Source: Hyphomicrobiales bacterium
GTDB lineage: Bacteria; Pseudomonadota; Alphaproteobacteria; Rhizobiales; Xanthobacteraceae
NCBI GenBank assembly: GCA_017305535.1
Contig: JAFKKN010000011.1
Location: 62,001 to 126,000 of the forward strand
Length of the DNA stretch: 64,000 bases
Reading direction: 5' to 3'
Part shown: piece by piece, positions 24,803 through 34,218 of the stretch
Layout of the letters: each line of letters starts with the position of its first letter
Position numbering within the stretch: position 1 is the stretch's first letter
Position numbers and translations under genes: made by a program
Notes under the pieces: model-generated
Told to the model about the DNA's origin: nothing
The model's database searches: none
The model's input: only the letters and a program-made list of their open reading frames with translations

Positions 24803-25564
24803 TTGTCGCAGGATATCGTTCAATTCGAGACGCGAGGTCGCATCGCGATCGTCACGCTCAACCGGCCGCAGCAGCGTAACGCACTTTCGATCGAAATGCG
24901 CGCCGAACTGGCTCGCCAGCTTGATAAGATCGACGACTCCATCAGCGTGGTGGTGATCCAGGCCGCTGGAGGTGCGTTCTGCGCCGGTGCCGATCTTGGC
25001 GATGTGCCCGACACTCCGATGGGATGGCGTGACCGCATCCTTACCGCGCAAGCTCATCACCTGCGCTTGGTCAACATGAAGCAGATCGTCATCGCCTCGG
25101 TTCAAGGCGCGGCGTTCGGCGGCGGTGCATCGCTGGCGTTGGCGGCAGATATTCTTGTTCTTGGCGAGAGCGCGCGTCTCGGATTTCCGTTTGTGCATCT
25201 CGGTGTTGTTCCGGATGGCGGCGCCAGCTTTCTGTTGCAGGCGAAGGCGGGTCCGGCCGTCGCGCTCGACGTGCTGCTGACTGGCGGGGCCATTACGGCC
25301 GGCGAAGCTTGTGCATTGGGATTGACGCGGCGTGTGATTGCCGACGCCCAGTTAGGACAAGAGACGATCAAACTCGCCGAAAGCATCGCCGCATTGCCGT
25401 TCGAGGCGTTGCAACTGACCAAGTCACTGTGCGCGCAGTCGTGGGCGGACCGGATGGCCAGCTCGTTGCGGCAGGAAGCGGATTCGTTCGGTCTCGCCAC
25501 AGCATCCGAAAGTCACAAGGCGGCGCTCGCCGCCGCAAAATCCAAGCACAGCAAGGCAAAGTAA
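24803..25564 (+). CDS. Crotonase-family protein (isomerase-like)
   Basis: The 253-residue protein starts at TTG (SQDIVQFETRG follows), with GGGAAAC upstream; the first in-frame ATG would remove conserved N-terminal strands. FCAGADLGD is the oxyanion motif. As in the divergent paralogue, the hydratase glutamates are replaced (FGGGASLALAAD; FPFVHLGVVPDGG), with the PaaG/isomerase-type Asp in VPDGG. First gene of the long sigma-54 operon. A double-bond isomerisation next to the dienoyl-CoA reductase-like SDR would suit an unsaturated or methyl-branched substrate. Confidence 0.82.
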   Translation: MSQDIVQFETRGRIAIVTLNRPQQRNALSIEMRAELARQLDKIDDSISVVVIQAAGGAFCAGADLGDVPDTPMGWRDRILTAQAHHLRLVNMKQIVIASVQGAAFGGGASLALAADILVLGESARLGFPFVHLGVVPDGGASFLLQAKAGPAVALDVLLTGGAITAGEACALGLTRRVIADAQLGQETIKLAESIAALPFEALQLTKSLCAQSWADRMASSLRQEADSFGLATASESHKAALAAAKSKHSKAK

Positions 25565-25565
25565 A

Positions 25566-26351
25566 ATGTTTGCGTCGGACCTATTGAGAGATCGTGTCGC
25601 ACTGGTGACAGGGGGAGGTAGCGGCATTGGCCTTTCCATCGTTGAACAATATTTGGCACTCGGCGCCAAGGTCGCGATGGTGAGCCGGAATCCGGAGCGG
25701 CTCGCTGAAGCGACCGCCGCGTTGAAAGAGCGCGGGTTTGACAACGTCATGGGCGTCCAGGCCGATGTCCGAAACTACGAACAGGTTTCTGAAGCCGTGC
25801 GCGCGGTGGTCCATCGATTCGGATCGCTGGACATTCTGGTGAACAACGCGGCGGGAAATTTCTTCTGTCCGACGGCCGCGATGTCTTCAAACGCATGGAA
25901 GACGGTCGTTGATATCGATCTGAATGGGACGTTCCACGGCTGCCGCGCTGCCTACGAGCATCTTGATGCTTCGAGCGCCGGCGGCTGCATCATCAACATC
26001 ATTACCATGCAGGCGCTCTCTGGATGGCCTGGCGCCGCGCACGCCGCCGCCGCCAAGGCTGGCATCCTGTCGCTGACGCGAACGCTGGCTGTCGAATGGG
26101 GGCCGGACAACATTCGCGTGAACGCGATTTCGCCCGGTCCGATCGGAGATACCGAGGGGGCGCGGCGGATTTACGAGGAGCGTGGGCGCGCGGAGCAGGA
26201 GCGAAGCCGCGTTGCACTGGGTCGATTCGGCAAGAAGCAGGAAGTGGCAAATGCCGCCGCGTTTCTTGCATCCGATCTCGCCAGCTTCGTCACCGGCGAA
26301 AACCTGATCGTCGATGGCGGCCGCTGGCTCAAATACGTCTCCGAGAAATAG
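25566..26351 (+). CDS. SDR, 2,4-dienoyl-CoA reductase-like
   Basis: The 261-residue SDR has TGGGSGIGLSI and NNAAGNFFCP, the latter typical of peroxisomal/bacterial 2,4-dienoyl-CoA and trans-2-enoyl-CoA reductases. At the usual YxxxK site it reads HAAAAK: the Tyr is missing and the Lys kept, as in dienoyl-CoA reductases, where another residue donates the proton. It should use NADPH to reduce conjugated double bonds in the acyl chain. It begins one base after the preceding stop codon. Confidence 0.8.
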   Translation: MFASDLLRDRVALVTGGGSGIGLSIVEQYLALGAKVAMVSRNPERLAEATAALKERGFDNVMGVQADVRNYEQVSEAVRAVVHRFGSLDILVNNAAGNFFCPTAAMSSNAWKTVVDIDLNGTFHGCRAAYEHLDASSAGGCIINIITMQALSGWPGAAHAAAAKAGILSLTRTLAVEWGPDNIRVNAISPGPIGDTEGARRIYEERGRAEQERSRVALGRFGKKQEVANAAAFLASDLASFVTGENLIVDGGRWLKYVSEK

Positions 26352-26366
26352 CACTGGAGCAGAACG

Positions 26367-26774
26367 TTGACCAAAGAACTTCCCATTCCCGTTACGAATG
26401 CAGACTCGGCCGCCTACTGGCAGGCCGCCAAGAACAACAAGCTGATGCTGCGCCGGTGCAACGCCTGCGGCGAGGTGCATTTCATGCCGCGCTATCTCTG
26501 TCCGACCTGCTGGTCCGAGGATCTCGAGTGGTTCGAAGCCAGGGGCAAAGGCAAGGTCCATAGCTTCTCGATCATTCGTCGTGCCTCGTCGGCGGCTTAC
26601 GCGACCCGGGTTCCTTACGTGGTGGCGCTGATCGATCTCGACGAAGGACCGCGCATGATGAGCAACATCGTTGGCCCCGACGCGCTCGATATTGCGATCG
26701 GAGATGCTGTGACTCTCGAGTTCGAGGAACGCGGCGACGCGAAACTGCCGCAGTTCGCGCGGGCGCGAGGTTAG
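26367..26774 (+). CDS. DUF35 / zinc-ribbon OB-fold protein
   Basis: The 135-residue protein has a zinc ribbon (CNACG ... CPTCW, residues about 29-48) followed by an OB-fold (VHSFSIIRR, PYVVALIDLDEGPRMMSNIVG). Proteins of this family partner thiolase-fold enzymes; in steroid side-chain degradation the pair (Ltp2 with its DUF35 partner) is a retro-aldolase. GGAG precedes the TTG start. The thiolase-like gene lies three genes downstream in the same operon, so a complex is likely. Confidence 0.85.
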   Translation: MTKELPIPVTNADSAAYWQAAKNNKLMLRRCNACGEVHFMPRYLCPTCWSEDLEWFEARGKGKVHSFSIIRRASSAAYATRVPYVVALIDLDEGPRMMSNIVGPDALDIAIGDAVTLEFEERGDAKLPQFARARG

Positions 26775-26776
26775 TC

Positions 26777-27919
26777 ATGAATTTCGAGGAGAACGAGCAG
26801 CAGAAGCTGCTGCGCGAGACGACGATTGCGTTCGTCAGACGTCATTGCCCGTCGGCGAGCGTGCGGGCCTGGGATCGCGCCGGCGAGCTTCCGGAAGAGG
26901 TCTATGCAGCGATGGCGGAGGCCGGACTGCTGGCCATGATGGTGCCGGCGGCCTATGGCGGCATCGGCTCTCCAATCGCGGATTGCGCGGTCGTGCTTGA
27001 GGAGATCGCGCGTCCGAGCGTCGATTTCGCGACGCGTCTGGCGCTGATCGGTTGGGGATCGATGATCCTCGGAGATTTCGCCAGCGAGGAGATCAAGTCC
27101 GAAGTCCTGCCGAAAGTCGTCCGCGGCGAGATCAAGTTGTCGTTCAGCCTCACCGAGCCCGGCTCCGGATCGGACGCCGCGTCGCTTCAAACCCGCGCGC
27201 GGCGGGATGGCGACGACTACGTCATTTCGGGGCAGAAGCTCTATTCCTCCGGCGCGCATGCGCCCAAGAACATGATCGTACTGGCTGCGCGAACCAATCC
27301 GGATGCGGAGAAACACGCAGGCATTTCGCTGTTCCTGGTGCCGAATGATCTACCGGGCATCACCATCAATCGGCTGGATGTGGTCGGACGGCGAATTCTC
27401 GGCTTGTGCGAGGTGTTTTTCGACGAGGTGCGGATCCCGCACCGGATGCTGATCGGCGAGGAAAACGCCGGCTGGAAATACATCACCCGGCATCTGGAGC
27501 GCGAGCGCATCATGCTCGCGGCAAATTATCTCGGCAATGCGCGCGCGGCGGTCGAGGATGCCATTCGTTATGCGGGTGAACGCAAGCAGTTTGGCAAGCC
27601 GATCGGAAAATTTCAGGCCATCGCACACATCCTCGCTGACATGGCGACCGATCTCGAGGCCGGGCGCTGGATGACCGCATCGACGGCCTGGCGTTACGAT
27701 CAAGGTCTCCCGTGCGTGCAGCAGGCCTGTATGGCCAAGCTGTTTGTTTCCGAAATGCTGATCCGCGTCACTACGCTCGGCATGCAGGTGCTTGGCGGCG
27801 CTGCCTACACCTACGATCACGATATGCAGCGCTACTGGCGCGATGCGCGCAATGCGACCATCGGCGGCGGGACGTCACAAATTCAGCGTGGGTTGATTGC
27901 GCGGGAGCTCGGGCTGTGA
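26777..27919 (+). CDS. Acyl-CoA dehydrogenase
   Basis: The 380-residue flavoprotein shows AYGGIGSP, FSLTEPGSGSDAASLQT and LGGAAYTYDHDMQRYWRDAR. At the position where medium-chain enzymes have the catalytic Glu (EGTxxIQ) it reads GGGTSQIQ, so the base, if any, lies elsewhere, as in isovaleryl- and some branched-chain enzymes. The start follows the DUF35 stop by two bases and its stop overlaps the next GTG start. Confidence 0.88.
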   Translation: MNFEENEQQKLLRETTIAFVRRHCPSASVRAWDRAGELPEEVYAAMAEAGLLAMMVPAAYGGIGSPIADCAVVLEEIARPSVDFATRLALIGWGSMILGDFASEEIKSEVLPKVVRGEIKLSFSLTEPGSGSDAASLQTRARRDGDDYVISGQKLYSSGAHAPKNMIVLAARTNPDAEKHAGISLFLVPNDLPGITINRLDVVGRRILGLCEVFFDEVRIPHRMLIGEENAGWKYITRHLERERIMLAANYLGNARAAVEDAIRYAGERKQFGKPIGKFQAIAHILADMATDLEAGRWMTASTAWRYDQGLPCVQQACMAKLFVSEMLIRVTTLGMQVLGGAAYTYDHDMQRYWRDARNATIGGGTSQIQRGLIARELGL

Positions 27920-30096
27920 CGGAACTGAAGGGCTATATCGAGAACCGAACGCAACTGTTCGGCCGCAAAGAGCTCGATCGGTTGATCAATCCATCGAGTA
28001 TCGCGATCATCGGCGCCTCGGAAACCGCCGGTTCGTTCGGGGCGCGGACGATGGAAAACCTTGCCAGCTTTCGCGGCAAGCTGTTTCCCGTCAATCCGAA
28101 ACGCGACCAGATTTTCGGACACACGGCCTATCGATCCATCGAAGCGATACCCGATGTGCCCGACGCTGCCATTATCTCGGTGCCGCAGGAGCAGGTGATC
28201 GATCTGGTGAAGCGCTGCGCCGACAAGGGGATTGGCGGCGCCATCGTCTATTCATCCGGTTTCGCCGAACTCGGGATCGCGGCGAGAATTGCCGCGCAGC
28301 GTCAACTCGCGGACATCGCGGCATCGACCGGAATGCGGATCATCGGTCCGAACTGCGTCGGTATCATCAATTTTGCGTCGACCATCGGCATGCATTTCAT
28401 GCCGAAGTTCAACGAGATGCCGATTGTCTCCGGAAATGTCGGTCTGGTCAGTCAGAGTGGCGGTCTCGGATACACCATCATCCAGAGCCTGCAACGCGGA
28501 ATCGGCTTCTCGCACTTTCTTTCGGCGGGAAATTCCTGCGACGTCGATATCTGTGATCTCATCAACTACCTGGTCGATGACGACGCCACCAAGGTGATTG
28601 CCTGCCTGTTCGAGGGCATTCGCGACGGCGAGCGCCTGATCGAAGCGGGACGCCGCGCGCTGGCGGCGAACAAGCCGCTCATCATCTACAAGATGGGACG
28701 CAGCGACATCAGCAAACAGGCGGCTTTGTCCCATACCGGCACCTTGGCTGGCTCCAACGCAGCTTACGAAGCGGCGTTCCAAGAGATCGGCGCGGTCGTC
28801 GTCGACAATTGGGAGGAGGTGCTGGAAACGGCCTGCCTGTTCGCGCGGGCTGGCGTGCCGAAAGGCTCCGGTGCAGGTGTGATGGCGAGTTCCGGCGGGG
28901 CGGCCGTCATCTCCGGCGACAAAGCCGAGGAATTCGACGTCGCAATGCCGGCACCACAGCCGGAAACCATCGCCAAGCTGATGAAGCTGGTGCCGGATTT
29001 CGGCTCGGTCGCGAACCCCACGGACATGACAGCGGAAACGCTGAAGAGCTTCGATCTGTACAGTGCCTGCATTCGCGCTTTTGCCGATGATCCCGGTTAC
29101 GGCGTTGTGGTCGTGCCGATGCTGTCGGCGCAGAAGCCCATCACGACCGAACGTGCGCTGCATCTCGATCGCCTTGCCGAAGATCTCGGCAAGCCGATTT
29201 GTCTGGTGTGGTTCAACGAGTGGCTGGAAGGGCCGGGGAGCGAGGTCTACGACAAGAGCCGTCGGATTTCGATGTTCCGCTCGATGGCGCGTTGCATGAA
29301 GGCCATTCGCGCTTGGTTCGACTACCATGACAGGCGCACGGAGCTTCTTGCCTCGGATCAAAAGCGTCTGACCTCTCTCGATTGCAAGCAGCGGGCTCTC
29401 GCTGAACTGGCCGCCCCGGGCGCACGTCGCGTCCTGAGTGAAGGCCAGTCGAAAAAGTTGCTGGGCATCTACGGCATCGCGGTGAACCGCGAGATTCTCG
29501 TGCAATCGGAAGATGCGGCGGTGTCCGCAGCGGAGCGGATCGGATTTCCGGTCGTGCTTAAGGCGGACTCGTCTGACATTCCACACAAGACTGAAGCCGG
29601 GGTGGTGCAGCTCGATCTGACGAACGCCGATGCGGTGCGGCGCAGCTATGCCGAGATCGAAGCCGCGTTGCAGCGCCAACCCTCGACGGTCAAGGTCAAT
29701 GGGATCGTCGTGCAGGAAATGGTCAAGGCTCCCATCGAAATGATGATCGGCGCGTCAGTCGATATTCAGTTTGGGCCGATGATCACATGCGGCTTCGGCG
29801 GGACCGCCGTTGAAATCGTTCGCGACGTTCAAACCCGGCGCGCGCCGGTGAGTGAGGCCGAGGCGCTGGAGATGATCCAGGCGCTACGTGGAGCAAAACT
29901 GCTGTTCGGTTACCGCAACGCTGCCCCCGTGAATGTGGAGGCGTTTGCGCAGGTCGTGTGCCGCGCTTCCGAACTGATCCACGACCTGCATGACCATGTC
30001 GCCGAGCTGGACATCAACCCGGTGAAGGTATCGGCCGTCAACGCAACCGCAGTCGATGCACTGATCGTGCTGCGTGAGAAAGAGGATAAGTTATGA
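27916..30096 (+). CDS. ADP-forming acyl-CoA synthetase (acetate-CoA ligase type)
   Basis: The 726-residue protein joins a CoA-binding domain (LINPSSIAIIGASETAGSFG near residue 25), succinyl-CoA-ligase-like domains with the phosphorylated His in ALSHTGTLAGS, and a C-terminal ATP-grasp domain (FPVVLKADSSDIPHKTEAGVV). It makes or uses CoA esters with ATP/ADP and phosphate, reversibly. The GTG start overlaps the previous stop (GTGA) and the stop overlaps the next ATG. It is the third CoA-loading route in the island, besides the AMP-forming ligase and CoA-transferases. Confidence 0.9.
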   Translation: MTELKGYIENRTQLFGRKELDRLINPSSIAIIGASETAGSFGARTMENLASFRGKLFPVNPKRDQIFGHTAYRSIEAIPDVPDAAIISVPQEQVIDLVKRCADKGIGGAIVYSSGFAELGIAARIAAQRQLADIAASTGMRIIGPNCVGIINFASTIGMHFMPKFNEMPIVSGNVGLVSQSGGLGYTIIQSLQRGIGFSHFLSAGNSCDVDICDLINYLVDDDATKVIACLFEGIRDGERLIEAGRRALAANKPLIIYKMGRSDISKQAALSHTGTLAGSNAAYEAAFQEIGAVVVDNWEEVLETACLFARAGVPKGSGAGVMASSGGAAVISGDKAEEFDVAMPAPQPETIAKLMKLVPDFGSVANPTDMTAETLKSFDLYSACIRAFADDPGYGVVVVPMLSAQKPITTERALHLDRLAEDLGKPICLVWFNEWLEGPGSEVYDKSRRISMFRSMARCMKAIRAWFDYHDRRTELLASDQKRLTSLDCKQRALAELAAPGARRVLSEGQSKKLLGIYGIAVNREILVQSEDAAVSAAERIGFPVVLKADSSDIPHKTEAGVVQLDLTNADAVRRSYAEIEAALQRQPSTVKVNGIVVQEMVKAPIEMMIGASVDIQFGPMITCGFGGTAVEIVRDVQTRRAPVSEAEALEMIQALRGAKLLFGYRNAAPVNVEAFAQVVCRASELIHDLHDHVAELDINPVKVSAVNATAVDALIVLREKEDKL

Positions 30097-31265
30097 ACAA
30101 GTCAGCTTCAGGCCGGGTCGCGATCGTGGGTGTCGGCGAATCCGACATCGGCAAGGTCCCCCACATGACCGGCCTCGGATTGAATGCGCAGGCCGCCAAG
30201 CGCGCGCTTGACGACGCCGGTCTTAAGGTGTCGGACATTGACGGGGTCCTGACCGCGTATTCCTTCACCGAGCCGTACTTCATGCTCGGATCGGTGTTGT
30301 GTGAGTATCTTGGTCTCAAGCCCCGTTACAATGCGTCAGTCGTTGTCGGCGGCGGATCGCCGGCGGTGATGCTGAAGCACGCCACCGAAGCGATCCTGGC
30401 TGGTAGCGCGGAGACCATCCTGGTCTGCGCCGGCGAGAACAGAGCGACGGGTCAATCGCGTGATTCCGCCGTGTCGGCGTTACTGGCGGTGGGCCATCCG
30501 TACTTCGAGCAGCCTTATGGCGGATCGATCCCCGGTTTCTACGCCATGATCGCGCAGCGGCATATGCATGTGTATGGCACGACGCGCGATCACCTCGCGC
30601 ATATCGCCGTGAATACCCGTCGCCACGCACTTCTGCATCCTAACGCACATATGAAGACGCCGATCACCTTGCAGGACGTGCTGTCGGCGAAGCCGATTGC
30701 CGATCCGTTGGGGATGCTGGATTGCTGCCTGATTTCCGACGCAGGCGGCGCGTTCATCGTGACGTCGGCCGAGCGCGCCAAGGATCTCAAATCCAAGCCG
30801 GCCTATCTGCTGGGCATCGGGGAGCATCACACCCACGAACACATCATGTGCGCACCGAGCCTGACGGAGTTCGGCGCGAAGGAATCCGGTAGGCGTGCCT
30901 ACGAGATGGCCGGCGTCAAGCCGTCCGATATCGACGTCGCGCAGCTATACGACTGCTTTTCCATCGTGCCGCTGATCGAGCTGGAAGAGCTCGGTTTCTG
31001 CGAGCCGGGCGAGGGCGGCGCCTTCTTCGCCGATGGCCGGGCCTCGATCGGCGGAAAGCTGCCTATCAACACCCATGGCGGAATGCTGTCGCACGCACAC
31101 GCAGGTGCGGCGGGCGGTCTGTTCGGCATCGTGGAAGGCGTGCGGCAACTTCGCGGCGGGCTTGGCCCGCGCCAGGTCGAAGGCGCCGAACTTGCACTGG
31201 TTCACAACGAGGGCGGCATTCTGTCATCCCACTGCACACTCATCCTTGGCAATCAACCAAACTGA
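30093..31265 (+). CDS. Cysteine-less thiolase-like protein (Ltp2/SCP2-thiolase family)
   Basis: The 390-residue protein has the thiolase fold (VAIVGVGESDIGKVP at the N-terminus; DIDVAQLYDCFSIVPLIELEELGF; INTHGGMLSHAHAGAAGG). The nucleophilic Cys expected after the NASVV segment is replaced (VVVGGGSPAVM), and the C-terminal catalytic Cys motif reads SSHCTLIL rather than CxGxG. This is the pattern of Ltp2-type aldolases, which cleave tertiary beta-hydroxyacyl-CoA by retro-aldol reaction with a DUF35 partner. Condensing or thiolytic activity is therefore unlikely. Confidence 0.85.
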   Translation: MNKSASGRVAIVGVGESDIGKVPHMTGLGLNAQAAKRALDDAGLKVSDIDGVLTAYSFTEPYFMLGSVLCEYLGLKPRYNASVVVGGGSPAVMLKHATEAILAGSAETILVCAGENRATGQSRDSAVSALLAVGHPYFEQPYGGSIPGFYAMIAQRHMHVYGTTRDHLAHIAVNTRRHALLHPNAHMKTPITLQDVLSAKPIADPLGMLDCCLISDAGGAFIVTSAERAKDLKSKPAYLLGIGEHHTHEHIMCAPSLTEFGAKESGRRAYEMAGVKPSDIDVAQLYDCFSIVPLIELEELGFCEPGEGGAFFADGRASIGGKLPINTHGGMLSHAHAGAAGGLFGIVEGVRQLRGGLGPRQVEGAELALVHNEGGILSSHCTLILGNQPN

Positions 31266-31277
31266 CGAGAGAAGAAA

Positions 31278-31742
31278 ATGAGCAATCAACAACCGCGCGG
31301 CCGTTATTTCGACGATTTCGAAGTGGGCCAGGAGTTCGAAAGCCCGGCGCGTACTGTCACGCAGACCGACATCATCAACTTTGCCTGCCTGTCCGGCGAC
31401 TTCAATGAGGTTCACACCAACTTCGAATATTGCAAAACGACGCAATTCGGAGAGCCGATCGCGCACGGGCCATTGGTCTACGCGATCATGGGCGGCTTGC
31501 AATATGCGAGCGGCATCAACGACGGCACGCTGCTCGCTTTGTTGCAGATCGACAAGTGGCGCCTGCTCGACGCGGTCAAGCATGGTGACACCATTCGCCT
31601 GCGTTCCAAGGTCATGGACAAGAAGGAAAGCAGTAAGCCGGATCGCGGTGTGGTCACGTTCAAGCGAGAGTGCGTTCGTCACGACGGCAAAGTTGTCCAG
31701 GAGATGCAGGCCACGCTGCTCTACCGACGTCGGCCGGTCTGA
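31278..31742 (+). CDS. MaoC-like (R)-specific enoyl-CoA hydratase
   Basis: The 154-residue hot-dog-fold protein has the hydratase-2 motif with catalytic Asp and His (GDFNEVHTNFEY) and the following AHGPLVYAIMGGL. It should hydrate enoyl-CoA, giving the beta-hydroxyacyl-CoA on which the adjacent thiolase-like/DUF35 pair could act. AGAGAAG precedes the ATG. The order thiolase-MaoC with DUF35 upstream resembles steroid side-chain clusters of Actinobacteria, here in a proteobacterial setting. Confidence 0.88.
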   Translation: MSNQQPRGRYFDDFEVGQEFESPARTVTQTDIINFACLSGDFNEVHTNFEYCKTTQFGEPIAHGPLVYAIMGGLQYASGINDGTLLALLQIDKWRLLDAVKHGDTIRLRSKVMDKKESSKPDRGVVTFKRECVRHDGKVVQEMQATLLYRRRPV

Positions 31743-31799
31743 GCGGCATCGTCGATAAGGTGTTGCATGCGTCTTTAAGCATAACTCTGGGATTTGTTG

Positions 31800-32957
31800 A
31801 TGACTGCTTTTCAAAACAACGCTGAGTTCGATCTCAGCGAGGATCAGGTGCGGATGCGCGATAGCGTGCTGCACCTGCTTCGCGAGACGTTACCCGCGAC
31901 AAAAGTAGCTGAGTTGGATGACGCGAGCGAATTTCCGTTCGATGCCTATGCAGCGCTCGCCAAAGCCGGCTGGCTCGGATTGCCGCATGACGAGGCCTAT
32001 GGCGGCGCCAACGGCAGCTACATGGACCTGGCTGTTCTCATCGAGGCGATTGCATATCACAACGCCCAGATGGCATCCGCCTATCTGACCACGGTTGTCT
32101 ATGGCGGAATGCAGCTCAGGTTCGGCGCCAGTGAGAGCTTGAAGGCCGCGCTGATGCCGAAATTGATTTCAGGAGACCTGCGTCTCGCCTTTTGCCTGAC
32201 TGAGCCCGATACCGGCTCCGATGCAAGTGCTATTCGAACGCGTGCCGTCGCCGACGGCGACGACTACATAATCGATGGCCAGAAGGTTTACATCACGTGC
32301 GCGCACGTGGCGGACTATCTTGTGGTCGCAACCAAGACCGCGCCCGACCAGCGGCACCGGGGCATCACGATTTTTCTGGTCGATGCCAAGGCAAGAGGGG
32401 TGACCATTCGTCCCCTGCGCGGCCTCGGTCGGAAGATGATCCATACCAATGAGGTGTTCTTCGATCAGGTGAGAGTGCCGGCGACGCATATTCTCGGCGG
32501 ATTGAATAACGGCTGGCAGAACATCATGCGCGGCCTCAACGTTGAGCGTCTCTGCCTTTCGGCGGCGGCCAGCGGTAACTCGCACCGCATTATCGACACG
32601 GCGCTGGGATTTGCGCGGCAGCGCGTCCAGTTCGGCAAACCGATCACCGAATATCAGGCGATCAGCCACAAGCTCGCTGATATGCGCATTAGCGCCGAAA
32701 TTTCTCGTGTGATGACGTATCGCCTGGCGACGCTGATGGACAAGGGCATCGCTCCCAGTACGGCCGCGGCAATCACCAAGATCTATGCGACCGAGGGCAA
32801 TTCACGCTGCGCCGATACCGGTATTCAGGTGATGGGCGGCGCGGGCCTGATGATGAGTTCGGAGATGCAGATGTATTTCCGCGATTCGCGAATCGGCACC
32901 ATCGGCGGCGGCACCAGCGAAATTCTTCGCAACGTCATTGCCAAATCAATGATCTGA
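31800..32957 (+). CDS. Acyl-CoA dehydrogenase
   Basis: The 385-residue flavoprotein has FCLTEPDTGSDASAIRT, YITCAHVADY and GAGLMMSSEMQMYFRDSRIGTIGGGTSEIL; as in the enzyme at 26777 the EGT Glu is replaced by Gly. The ATG at 31800 is preferred to a TTG six bases upstream. The 57-bp gap after the MaoC gene is the largest in the operon before the transporter genes and shows no terminator. Confidence 0.88.
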   Translation: MTAFQNNAEFDLSEDQVRMRDSVLHLLRETLPATKVAELDDASEFPFDAYAALAKAGWLGLPHDEAYGGANGSYMDLAVLIEAIAYHNAQMASAYLTTVVYGGMQLRFGASESLKAALMPKLISGDLRLAFCLTEPDTGSDASAIRTRAVADGDDYIIDGQKVYITCAHVADYLVVATKTAPDQRHRGITIFLVDAKARGVTIRPLRGLGRKMIHTNEVFFDQVRVPATHILGGLNNGWQNIMRGLNVERLCLSAAASGNSHRIIDTALGFARQRVQFGKPITEYQAISHKLADMRISAEISRVMTYRLATLMDKGIAPSTAAAITKIYATEGNSRCADTGIQVMGGAGLMMSSEMQMYFRDSRIGTIGGGTSEILRNVIAKSMI

Positions 32958-32973
32958 AAGGGGGAGGAACGTC

Positions 32974-34218
32974 ATGGGAACTGTATCGCGTCGTTCGTTT
33001 GTGATCGGAGCCGGAGCTGTCGGGCTGGGCCTCGGAAAGGCACGCGCTCAGAGCGCAAAAACAATCCGGATCGGCATGCTCCTGCCGATCAGTGGAAATC
33101 TGGCGCAGTATGCCGCCAATATGTTCCCGCCCTTCAAGTTCATCGTTGACAAGATCAACGCCGAGGGTGGCATCAAGAGCATGAACGGCGCCAAGATCGA
33201 GCTAGTCGTTGCCGACAACGCGAGCGGAAGTGCCGGCACTGCAAGCGAGGCGCGGCGGCTGGTTACCCAGGAAAAGGTCTCGTTCATCGCCGGCCCGCTG
33301 GTGACGAGCGAAATGCTCGCCCTCGTTCCGGTGCTGGATGAATACAAGGTCCCGGCGCTTTCGTTTACCAGTGGCGACAGTCGGTCGAAATATCTCTTCA
33401 CCATCGGATTTCACTACGAGAAAGGCTACGCGGCTCCGCCGGTCGATTTCCTGTCGTACCTTGTGAAGGAGAAGGGGCGGAATATTCGCTCGGTGGCGCT
33501 GGTTTATTCGAATTACGAAGCCGGCCAGCAGATTGCGAACTTCCAGGAAAAGCTCATCACCGCCGCGGGCATGACCGTTGCCGCGCGCATTCCGGTGGAC
33601 CGCACAGCGCAGGACCAGACTTCGACGATTTTGCGGATCAAATCGGCCAAGCCCGATGCCGTTACCGGCCTTCTGCTGACTCGCGAGGGTGTTCTGATGC
33701 ATCAGGCGCGAGCGAACCTGCGTTACAACGACACAACTTTTGTTGGATGTGGCGCCGGCTATGCTGACGTCACGCTCTGGCATGAACTGGGACCGAAGGC
33801 GGCGGAGCAGGTGTTGACCCGCAATCTTTTCGCAACCAGCGGGTTCGTTTCTGGAATCGATCTTCCAGCCGCGAAGCAAGTCCTTGCCGAGTTGCAGCAT
33901 GAGATCGACGCGAAGAAGATGCACGGCCCGATCGGGCATTATCAAATCTGGGGTGCGCAGGGCGCGCGACTGCTTCAGGCCGGGCTCGAACTGGCGGGAA
34001 GCGACGATCGCGACGCGCTGACGGCCGCATTCAGTAAGGTCAAGATCGCGGAGGGTAGCCCTGTGCTGTACCTGCCGCGCAAGGAACTGGCCTTCGGCAG
34101 TGACAATTGCCTGACGGATCAAACCGCACTCGCATTGCAGTGGCAGCCGGACGGCAGTCAGCAGGCGTTGTGGCCGGCGCGTTTTTCGCGCGGAGAGCCA
34201 AGGTCGTTTAGCAAATGA
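32974..34218 (+). CDS. ABC transporter substrate-binding protein with Tat-like signal (LivK type)
   Basis: The 414-residue protein begins SRRSFVIGAGAVGLGLGKARAQ, a twin-arginine-type signal peptide with cleavage near residue 26, then TIRIGMLLPISGNLAQYAANM, the start of Peripla_BP_6 proteins. GGGGGAGG precedes the ATG. It is the only one of three binding proteins in the island encoded next to its permease and ATPase genes, and its stop overlaps the ATPase start. It delivers an unknown, probably carboxylated, substrate. Confidence 0.87.
   Translation: MGTVSRRSFVIGAGAVGLGLGKARAQSAKTIRIGMLLPISGNLAQYAANMFPPFKFIVDKINAEGGIKSMNGAKIELVVADNASGSAGTASEARRLVTQEKVSFIAGPLVTSEMLALVPVLDEYKVPALSFTSGDSRSKYLFTIGFHYEKGYAAPPVDFLSYLVKEKGRNIRSVALVYSNYEAGQQIANFQEKLITAAGMTVAARIPVDRTAQDQTSTILRIKSAKPDAVTGLLLTREGVLMHQARANLRYNDTTFVGCGAGYADVTLWHELGPKAAEQVLTRNLFATSGFVSGIDLPAAKQVLAELQHEIDAKKMHGPIGHYQIWGAQGARLLQAGLELAGSDDRDALTAAFSKVKIAEGSPVLYLPRKELAFGSDNCLTDQTALALQWQPDGSQQALWPARFSRGEPRSFSK

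Noticed and set aside
28252-29679. 475-codon minus-strand open frame opposite the ADP-forming synthetase
   Set aside because: Low-complexity His/Arg/Asp-rich translation typical of antisense frames; the plus-strand protein is well supported.
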